Origin: CAZNRY01 sp964575675
Lineage (GTDB): Bacteria; Eisenbacteria; RBG-16-71-46; CAIMUX01; VGJL01
Assembly: GCA_964575675.1 (NCBI GenBank)
Contig: CAZNRY010000156.1
Span: forward strand, 1-9,968
Reading direction: 5' to 3'
Length of the DNA: 9,968 nucleotides
Shown here: in pieces, positions 1 through 5,849 of the stretch
Position numbering within the stretch: the first letter of the stretch is position 1
How the letters are laid out: each line of letters starts with the position of its first letter
The notes under the pieces: model-generated
Database searches by the model: none
The model's input: the letters and a program-made list of their open reading frames with translations, nothing else
Told to the model about the DNA's origin: nothing
Translations under genes and position numbers: made by a program

Positions 1-870
1 CGGGGCCCGTCCCGCCAGACGCGACACGCAGCGGCGGATGTGCATCGGGTTCACGCAGACCGAGGCGAAGCCGTACTGCGCCGCCTCGTCGCAGAGCTTG
101 TCGATGTCCGCGTAGCTCGCGTCCGCCCGGAGGAGCGTGTGGTCGATGTAGGAGGCGAGGTCCGTTGGAACCTGTCCAACGCCCGGAGCCGTTGAGATTC
201 GCGCCCCCTTCCCACCGCCGATGACGGAGCGGACCTCTTCCGAGCGGCGCGACGCGCAATGCCCGCATCCGGTGCAGGTCGGGCACGAGCCGCCGGAGAA
301 TGAGGCCGTCTGCGGGACGAGCGACGGGTTCGCGGCGAGCAGCTCCGAGATCCTCGAGACGAGAGCATCGAACTCTATGGGCGACGAACTCATGGGTGCG
401 GGACTCCTCATGCCATCGGTGCGGAGGGCATCGAGCGCGTTGATCATGGCCACGCGGCGCTGGTGCCGCTCGACCGTGCAATCGGTCGACAAGAACACAT
501 CGACGATCTGCTTCGCCAGGTCCTCGTTCATGTACCCGGCCCCGAGAGTCAAGACGTTGGCGTCGTTGTGCTCGCGGGCATTGCGCGCGATCGGGACGTC
601 GAAGGCGAGACCTGCTCGAATGCCGGGGACCTTGTTGGCGACCATCGCGGAGCCAATCCCGGCGCCGTCGACGATGACCCCCCGGAGCGCTTGACCCGTG
701 GCGACCGCTTCCGCGGCCTTCGCCGCGAAAACGGGATAATCGCACGCATCCTTCGAGTGGGTCCCGACGTCCAAGACGTCGAATCCCTTCTCGCGGAGAT
801 GCCGCGCAATCGCCTCCTTCAAGGCGAATCCGCCATGATCACTCGCAACAGCAACTCGAAAGGACGCCAT
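1..870 (-). CDS. RpiB-DeoC fusion (ribose-5-phosphate isomerase B / deoxyribose-phosphate aldolase), 3' end outside window
   Basis: One uninterrupted frame of 290 codons runs from the ATG at 870 to the left edge; the gene continues outside. Residues 1-150 form an RpiB/LacA/LacB domain: SDHGG at 10-14, the GAGIGSAMVANK loop at 69-80 and HNDANVL at 101-107. RpiB interconverts ribose 5-phosphate and ribulose 5-phosphate in the cytoplasm. Residues about 155-235 are a linker with Cys196, 199, 202 and 205. From about 240 a DeoC aldolase begins (YIDHTLLRADAS, then GFASVCVNPMHI at 267-278); DeoC splits 2-deoxyribose 5-phosphate into acetaldehyde and glyceraldehyde 3-phosphate. Its Schiff-base lysine lies beyond the window. 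The catalytic Cys66 of E. coli RpiB aligns with Asp68 here, while the His99 equivalent is kept (His101). GAGG six bases before the ATG supports the start. The likely role is pentose or deoxynucleoside catabolism; I am sure of the two domains, less of isomerase activity. Confidence 0.93.
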   Translation of the reverse strand, partial: MASFRVAVASDHGGFALKEAIARHLREKGFDVLDVGTHSKDACDYPVFAAKAAEAVATGQALRGVIVDGAGIGSAMVANKVPGIRAGLAFDVPIARNAREHNDANVLTLGAGYMNEDLAKQIVDVFLSTDCTVERHQRRVAMINALDALRTDGMRSPAPMSSSPIEFDALVSRISELLAANPSLVPQTASFSGGSCPTCTGCGHCASRRSEEVRSVIGGGKGARISTAPGVGQVPTDLASYIDHTLLRADASYADIDKLCDEAAQYGFASVCVNPMHIRRCVSRLAGRAP

Positions 871-921
871 GGTGTTCCTCGGGCCGGAATATAGCCGACC
901 ACAAGGGCTTATGAAAGGAAT

Positions 922-1125
922 TTGGCGCAAATCTGGACTCTGAAGTCAGCTTTTGCGGCGATTTCTAGACCCTACGACGCATCGAGCGCGCTCATCGAGC
1001 GTCTCGGGATGCGAAGAGAAGCGCATTTCCGGGAGAGTCTCTGGTTCAAGGGGGAGTGGGCGGGCGATTTGATCTACGCGATCCTGGACCGCGAGTGGCG
1101 GGGACGGGCGCGCTCACCGGCCTGA
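922..1125 (+). pseudogene. GNAT N-acetyltransferase remnant (C-terminal end only)
   Basis: From about 967 to the stop at 1123-1125 the frame reads as the last 45 or so residues of a RimJ/RimL-type GNAT acetyltransferase: an SSALIERLGMRREAHFRES stretch (the helix and strand that end the acetyl-CoA site), then KGEWAGDLIYAILDREW. Intact members are about 170-190 residues long, so most of the fold, including the acetyl-CoA pyrophosphate loop, is missing. The first 17 residues after the TTG at 922 do not look like GNAT sequence, and only about 50 bases separate that codon from the neighbouring gene, so the front half cannot be hidden in another frame. No ribosome binding site is evident. The end overlaps the last 12 bases of the convergent membrane-protein gene. 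It is best read as a decayed gene left by a deletion or rearrangement. Confidence 0.72.
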
Positions 1126-2925
1126 ACCGACGCTCTGTTCGTACCCTCGCACGGTGTAGTACTTCAATCCACGATCGTCGACCATCAGATCAGGCTCCAC
1201 GGGAGGTGGATCCGGACGGGCTGTGAGGTAGAGATACCGGCCGCCACCCGCAGCCTGGAACCTGCTCCTGAAGTAGCGCATCAGGTCCTCCGAACGGACC
1301 AGGAAGATCTCCTTCTCCAAGAACTCGCGATGGATGAACTCGGGCAACCAGAAGGTGTCGGTCAGGATGACCGTTTCCGGGCGCGCCTCGACCGCGGCAT
1401 TCAGACGATCTGAGAAATCCGTCACCCGGGCGAGCAAGTTGATCGAAAGGCACTGGGCGCCGAAGCTCACGATGGCGACGAGGGCGAACACCCAGACGAG
1501 CGGGGCCGGTCGCCGGAGCACCCGGGCCTCATCCGGTCGCTCGGAACGAACCCCTTCGAGCCAGAGCTTGACGTTGCTCACCGCCATGATGACGAGCAAA
1601 GGATAGAGAACCAGCAGGAAGCGATTCCCCCAATGGATTCCCTTTGACCCGAGACCGTGCGCAAACACGACGTAGATGATCGCGTAGGATGCGGCGAGGA
1701 TGTGGATCCACCGGATCTCGACCGGTTCGGCGGAACCCTTCCGCCCCTCTCCAAGCCGCATGAATCCCAACGCCAGAATGGGCACGCACGCGAATAGACC
1801 ATTCGATCGATCGAGTGCGAGGATCGGTCCGTCGGGCCGCAGGTAACCGCTGAGCGTGGCGAGCGTCCCAAAGGCCGCAAAGAGCCCGAAGAGCGGGAGC
1901 GCGACGCGGAAGACGGGCCAAGGGAGCTTCGGTCTGACGATGAAGGCCAGCAGGAGAGGAACGGATAGGAGAAGTGAAACCAGGAAGCTCTCGTGGGAGG
2001 CGAGGAGAAGATTGTACAAGACCCTCGGCCTCATCGAGAGAAACATCCCGACACCGGTTGTTTTCAGCGTGTGTGTTTCCAGGTGGAACCCGAAAGGTCT
2101 CCCGATCGCCCACCACTGGAAGAGCCACAGGGGCAGGAGGACAACGATGCTCGCCGCGCCGGAGACCGCGATCACACGGATCGCCGTCCTCCATCCCTCG
2201 CGGCGGAGCGAGCGAAGATGGTTCAGTACCAGGACGAGTATGAACAGGTAGAGCTCGTCGCGGAACCAGACCCCGATCGCGCAAAGAGCGCTTCCGGTCG
2301 CGAGGTCGAGGAGCCTCCTCCCCCTGAGAAACGAGAGATGAAAGTACACCCCCCATATGCAGAGGCACGCTGCGATCGCGTGTTCCCAGAAGACCGCGCT
2401 GTAGAACCAGAGCGGGGTGCAGAGGCCGGCCGCGAGAATGGAGATGATGACGAGTTGAGTTGATCCTCTGGCCGGCGGGTGCGGCGTCCGCTCCTCCCCG
2501 GGACCTCGACGCCCGAGTACCGCCGCCACAATCTTCGCCACGCCGAGGAGGGCCAGAAGAGTGCAGATGAACGGAAACAAATAGAGCCCGTCCATCCCGA
2601 ACAGCCGGTGAGGAATGGACGAAAGCACCGCGAAAACCGGAGAGAAGACGGGATAGAGATTCCCATCCGCATAGACGGCGAAAGGGAACGGGGCCGGGTT
2701 CAAGCGAAGCTCCGGGTCCATCCCCCGTCCGGGGATCGGAATCCAGTAGTTGCGGTAGCCGCTCTCCTCAATTGAGCGCATCTGGATGTACTTGGATGAG
2801 TTGTCGAGGACCCAGAACCCCCGGCGGTCGATCATGGCGAGGGTCAAGAGATAGACGGCGGCGATGACCACCAGGGAGATCAAAATGCCCGGCCGAAACC
2901 GCCCCTTGGTGATCAGCCGACTCAC
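1114..2925 (-). CDS. Polytopic membrane protein, putative GT-C-type glycosyltransferase
   Basis: This is a 603-residue inner-membrane protein with about ten or more hydrophobic segments, the first at 13-31, then for example 156-200, 215-236, 250-272, 312-330, 340-360, 375-388, 406-421, 434-450 and 477-497. A short hydrophilic domain follows from about 500. The layout, with an acidic residue just after the first membrane span (Asp41 in VLDNSSKYIQ), a FWEH motif (179-182), WFRDE (220-224) and HWGNR (431-435), resembles GT-C glycosyltransferases that use polyprenyl-phosphate sugars. From memory it comes closest to the LA_3751/LA_3752 putative glycosyltransferases. Donor and acceptor cannot be told. 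The start is the GTG at 2925, with GAGG seven bases upstream. The gene lies 66 bases after the RelA/SpoT-like gene on the same strand, so cotranscription is possible. Family assignment is moderate; the reading frame is secure. Confidence 0.85.
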   Translation of the reverse strand: MSRLITKGRFRPGILISLVVIAAVYLLTLAMIDRRGFWVLDNSSKYIQMRSIEESGYRNYWIPIPGRGMDPELRLNPAPFPFAVYADGNLYPVFSPVFAVLSSIPHRLFGMDGLYLFPFICTLLALLGVAKIVAAVLGRRGPGEERTPHPPARGSTQLVIISILAAGLCTPLWFYSAVFWEHAIAACLCIWGVYFHLSFLRGRRLLDLATGSALCAIGVWFRDELYLFILVLVLNHLRSLRREGWRTAIRVIAVSGAASIVVLLPLWLFQWWAIGRPFGFHLETHTLKTTGVGMFLSMRPRVLYNLLLASHESFLVSLLLSVPLLLAFIVRPKLPWPVFRVALPLFGLFAAFGTLATLSGYLRPDGPILALDRSNGLFACVPILALGFMRLGEGRKGSAEPVEIRWIHILAASYAIIYVVFAHGLGSKGIHWGNRFLLVLYPLLVIMAVSNVKLWLEGVRSERPDEARVLRRPAPLVWVFALVAIVSFGAQCLSINLLARVTDFSDRLNAAVEARPETVILTDTFWLPEFIHREFLEKEIFLVRSEDLMRYFRSRFQAAGGGRYLYLTARPDPPPVEPDLMVDDRGLKYYTVRGYEQSVGSGR

Positions 2926-2991
2926 TTCGGAACCTCAGAGCAGCGCCGCATCCGTGATCCTCCCACCGTTCAGCAGCGGCCGGCCTGAGTC

Positions 2992-4266
2992 CTACCGAGC
3001 CCCGCCCGATCCCACGCGGAACCCTTCCTCCATGCAGAGGCGCACTGGTTCCTTGCCGTACACCTCGATCGGGAAGAAGTACGGAACGAGTCCCAAGAGG
3101 AACTGTCTCTTCTTCAGCGCCTGGTGGCTCGCGTAGTGATCCGTGTGGATCGTCCGCAGGTAGGTCTCGAGCGTGTAGATCTGCAGCTCGACCGGGAAGA
3201 AATAGGGCAGCGCGTCGGGAGTGTGGGGCGGCCGGTAGAGGACGTCCAGCTCGCACTTGAAGACCTTGTACCCGGCGCCCGTGTAGGGATTGAGCAGCGC
3301 GCTCTGCCCACGGTCGCCCAGGGTGTCGACCACGCTCTTCATCCGAAACGGTCCGCCGAAGAGATCGACGAGGACCTCCTTCAGGTGCTCGACCTCGATC
3401 AGGTTCTGCACGATGAACATCGCGCCGATCAGGTCCTTGATCCCCCGAGGATCGTTCTCGCCCTTTCGGATCATCTTGCTCACGATCGAGCCGTTGCGCC
3501 GGCGGCTCAACCCGCCCCAGACCTCGGTCGGCTGCAGCGCGTAGTGGGTCGCCCCCTTGTGGTACTCGAAGGGGATGATCTCCTTCTTGAACCTGCACGA
3601 GTAAAAATAGACGTGCAGCCGGACCGGCAAACCTTGATGGAGAAGCTGGATCTCTTGAAGATCGAAGCTCCAGCTCTCCTGCCCCGGGCGCGACGCATGG
3701 CCGATCTCATAGTCGACCGTCATCCCGTCGGCGCCGATCTCCGAGCAGATCTCGATCCGATGCTTGCCCGTCGTTCCCGAAAAGAGGTTCTTCTCGAGCA
3801 GCGACTCGAAGAAGCGCTTGTGGGCGACCCCGTTTTGCACCTCGCGGCAATGGTCGACGTCGAAGAAGAGCTTCGAGAGATAGAGCTTCCGCTGCGCTTC
3901 GAAGCGGATTCGTGGATCGGTATTGCCGAAAATCAGGGAGAACAGCTCGAGCGTGTCCGTGCAGTCGCAGACGAGAGGCAGCGGCTCGACGTTGGGCCGG
4001 ACCTCGGGCGGCATCAGCCGCACCAGGTCCTTCATGTATTGAACCGCCTCGGTGAGGTAGTATCGGGCCGTTTCGAGGTTCGACTCGAGGACGTGTTCCT
4101 CCCCGACCGGGTAGAGCATCTTGTTGAGGAGATCGTTGTAGCGCTCCGATCCCTGCAGGATTCCGAGGTACTTCTTGTAGAGAAGCCGGAAATAGGTCGG
4201 ATCCACCTCGGAAAGATTCGGATCGAGGAGGGGATGCGCGCCGTAGTTCGGACCGGTCAGTTCCAT
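2992..4266 (-). CDS. Uncharacterised protein with a RelA/SpoT-like nucleotidyltransferase domain
   Basis: A soluble protein of 424 residues with no signal peptide or membrane span. The C-terminal part (about 255-390) follows the order of RelA/SpoT synthetase motifs: an Arg257...Ser263-Lys-Met...Arg267 stretch like the ATP loop, IKDLIGAMFIV with Asp278 (RelSeq Asp264), GAGYKVFK with Tyr333 (the guanine-stacking Tyr308), and FPVELQIYT with Glu360 (Glu323). His312 of RelSeq is Lys337 here. No HDxxED hydrolase motif is visible. Residues 1-250 match nothing I know. From memory the whole resembles the TIGR04552-type proteins of myxobacteria, which have no known function. If active, it would transfer pyrophosphate from ATP to a nucleotide or RNA. 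The start is uncertain: ATG 4266 has no Shine-Dalgarno site, while ATG 4308 has GGGAGG 11 bases upstream but adds codons unusual for this genome (ATA, TTA). The gene diverges from the methyltransferase gene. Confidence 0.85.
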   Translation of the reverse strand: MELTGPNYGAHPLLDPNLSEVDPTYFRLLYKKYLGILQGSERYNDLLNKMLYPVGEEHVLESNLETARYYLTEAVQYMKDLVRLMPPEVRPNVEPLPLVCDCTDTLELFSLIFGNTDPRIRFEAQRKLYLSKLFFDVDHCREVQNGVAHKRFFESLLEKNLFSGTTGKHRIEICSEIGADGMTVDYEIGHASRPGQESWSFDLQEIQLLHQGLPVRLHVYFYSCRFKKEIIPFEYHKGATHYALQPTEVWGGLSRRRNGSIVSKMIRKGENDPRGIKDLIGAMFIVQNLIEVEHLKEVLVDLFGGPFRMKSVVDTLGDRGQSALLNPYTGAGYKVFKCELDVLYRPPHTPDALPYFFPVELQIYTLETYLRTIHTDHYASHQALKKRQFLLGLVPYFFPIEVYGKEPVRLCMEEGFRVGSGGAR

Positions 4267-4306
4267 TTCATTGATGCCGGGTAAAGGGTTCCGGGCCGAG
4301 GATATC

Positions 4307-5170
4307 ATGCAGGACCATCCCTCCCAACCATTGCCCGATGTCACAATCGATGCGCTGACCGGCCTTCTCGCAAAGCCTCACGCCGTTCGCCTGGTCGACC
4401 TGCGCCCTCTCGCGGCCTTCGAGGAGGCCCACCTGCCGGGAGCGAGCCATCTCGATCTGAGCGAGATCGATCGGCCGTATCTCCGCCCGCCCCGCCGTCG
4501 ATCCCTGATCCTCTTGGCCGGCACGGCCGAGGAGGCCCGGGAGGGAGCCCGGCGACTCGCCCTGGCGGGATACACCGCGAGAGCTCTCGATGCTCCCGTA
4601 TCTCTTTGGCCCGGTCCACTCGAATCGGGCCCCGAAAAGATCCCCGCCTGGGAGCCCTCCCCCCTTGTCGGCAGGTGGGCGGGGGATCTTCCGCCCGGAC
4701 GCGCTCTCGACCTGGCCTGCGGATCGGGTAGGGACGCGGTCTTCCTGGCCATGCGCGGGGCCGAGGTGACGGCAATTGACATCCTTCCCGACGCGCTGGA
4801 GCAGGCCGCGATGCTGGCCCGGCGGCACGGGGTCGCGGTCGATCTGCGGCAGGGCGACATCGAGCAGGACCCGGCGTGCTGGGAAGGCCGCTGGGGGGCG
4901 ATCCACGTTCACCGATTCCTTCACCGCCCCGGGCTGCCACTCCTGACGGAACGCTTGCGCGACGGCGGGCTCCTCCTGTACGAGACCTTCCTGGAGCAGC
5001 AGGCGCGGATTGGACTCAAGCCGAGAAACCCTGCAAACTTGCTGAAGACGGGCGAGCTGCTCGAGGCGGCTGCGGGGCTCAATGTGATCGAGTATCGCGA
5101 GGGACTGACTGCGGACGGCGACTGGACCGCCTCGCTCGCGGCGAGGAAGGAGGCCGGCAATGAAGGCTGA
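4307..5170 (+). CDS. Rhodanese-like / class I SAM-dependent methyltransferase fusion (TehB-like)
   Basis: A 287-residue cytoplasmic protein with two domains. Residues 10-105 look like a rhodanese: VDLRPLAAFEEAHLPGASHL at 30-49 gives the usual DxR...F...HxPGA pattern. The active loop, normally Cys-X-X-G after the central strand, reads LILLAGTAEEA (67-77) with no cysteine, so sulfur transfer is unlikely. Residues 115-285 are a Rossmann methyltransferase: motif I ALDLACGSGRD at 133-143, the acidic ribose-binding position in AIDILPDAL (156-164), and a LYETFLEQQ...KPRNP...LLKTGELL stretch (224-252) typical of TehB-related enzymes. Its substrate is unknown; tellurite, thiol or small-molecule methylation are possibilities only. 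ATG 4307 is preferred over TTG 4271 or ATG 4274 because GAGG lies five bases upstream of it. The last 11 bases overlap the next gene, which suggests translational coupling. Confidence 0.9.
   Translation: MQDHPSQPLPDVTIDALTGLLAKPHAVRLVDLRPLAAFEEAHLPGASHLDLSEIDRPYLRPPRRRSLILLAGTAEEAREGARRLALAGYTARALDAPVSLWPGPLESGPEKIPAWEPSPLVGRWAGDLPPGRALDLACGSGRDAVFLAMRGAEVTAIDILPDALEQAAMLARRHGVAVDLRQGDIEQDPACWEGRWGAIHVHRFLHRPGLPLLTERLRDGGLLLYETFLEQQARIGLKPRNPANLLKTGELLEAAAGLNVIEYREGLTADGDWTASLAARKEAGNEG
5147..5153 (+). promoter_or_regulatory. Strong ribosome binding site inside the methyltransferase gene
   Basis: AAGGAGG lies six bases before the ATG at 5160 and sits within the last codons of the methyltransferase gene. 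It fixes the start of the B3/B4 gene and supports coupled translation across the 11-base overlap. Confidence 0.8.
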
Positions 5171-5816
5171 CGAACCGCTTCCCACCCTCCCGCTGACCGT
5201 TGACCCGGCCCTCGAGAAGCGGCTGCGGGTCGCTTCCTTCACCCTCGAGCCTGTGTCCGCGGGAGAGCGGGCGCCGAGCCTCGAGACGGAGCTGGCCGAG
5301 CTGGAGGATCGCTACCGGCGGCTCTGGCCCGAGCCGTCGGCGGCGCACGATGCGCTCCACCCGGCGCGCAAGCTATACCATGCGCTCGGGATCGACCCGT
5401 CGAAGACGCGGCCATCGTCCGAAGCGCTTCTCAGGCGCGTGCTGCAGAAGAAGGCCCTCTACCGGGTCAACGCGGTCGTGGACGCGGCGAACTTCGCATC
5501 GCTCACGCTCCTGCTGCCGATTGGACTTTATGACGCCGGGAAGATCTACCCGCCCGTCGTGCTCCGTCTCGGTGTCGAGGGAGAGCAGTATGAGGGGATC
5601 CGGAGAGACGCCGTGCACTTGACCGAACGGCCTGTTTTGGTCGATCGGCGCGGGCCGTTCGGGAATCCCTCGTCGGATTCACTGCGAACCTGCGTCACCG
5701 CAGGGACGCGGTCCGTGTGGTTCGTCCTCTTCGCGCCGGTGGACTATCCGGCCGCGACGATGCAGGAGGAACTTGCGAGGGCTCGGGAGATCTTGAAGCG
5801 GCATGCGGGGGGATGA
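5160..5816 (+). CDS. Free-standing B3/B4 tRNA-binding domain protein
   Basis: A 218-residue cytoplasmic protein. From about residue 60 on it matches the B3/B4 domain found in the beta subunit of phenylalanyl-tRNA synthetase: TRPSSEALLRRVLQKK at 83-98, then YRVNAVVDAANFASLTLLLP (101-120), PIGLYDAGKI (120-129) and a TAGTRSVWFVLFAPVD strand near 180-195. In PheT this domain hydrolyses Tyr wrongly attached to tRNA-Phe. Free-standing copies are widespread, their role is largely unproven, and editing of mischarged tRNA or free amino-acid adducts is an inference. There are no catalytic or anticodon-binding synthetase domains, so it is not a fragment of a synthetase in this context. Residues 1-60 are variable and charged. 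The start overlaps the methyltransferase gene by 11 bases. The SEC-C gene follows 33 bases after the stop. Confidence 0.88.
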   Translation: MKADEPLPTLPLTVDPALEKRLRVASFTLEPVSAGERAPSLETELAELEDRYRRLWPEPSAAHDALHPARKLYHALGIDPSKTRPSSEALLRRVLQKKALYRVNAVVDAANFASLTLLLPIGLYDAGKIYPPVVLRLGVEGEQYEGIRRDAVHLTERPVLVDRRGPFGNPSSDSLRTCVTAGTRSVWFVLFAPVDYPAATMQEELARAREILKRHAGG

Positions 5817-5849
5817 TCGACCCGTCCGCAGAGAGGACAGGGGTTTGCA

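Noticed and set aside
262..267. CGHC in the linker as a thioredoxin/PDI active site
   Set aside because: There is no surrounding thioredoxin fold, and the pair belongs to a four-cysteine array.
888..893. TATATT as a -10 box for the rpiB-deoC gene
   Set aside because: No acceptable -35 element is 16-18 bases upstream, and transcription would start almost on the Shine-Dalgarno site.
2926..2991. Possible hairpin or attenuator before the membrane-protein gene
   Set aside because: CTCAG/CTGAG and GCCGC/GCGGC can pair, but the loops are long and no T-run follows, so it is within chance for GC-rich DNA.
3124..4284. Plus-strand open frame of 386 codons opposite the RelA/SpoT-like gene
   Set aside because: Its composition is that of a codon-antisense shadow and it shows no motif; the minus-strand product has ordered motifs and a natural composition.
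4268..5242. Long minus-strand open frame opposite the methyltransferase gene
   Set aside because: It is arginine-, proline- and glycine-rich with no domain, and the plus-strand reading gives clear methyltransferase motifs. It is a GC-rich shadow.
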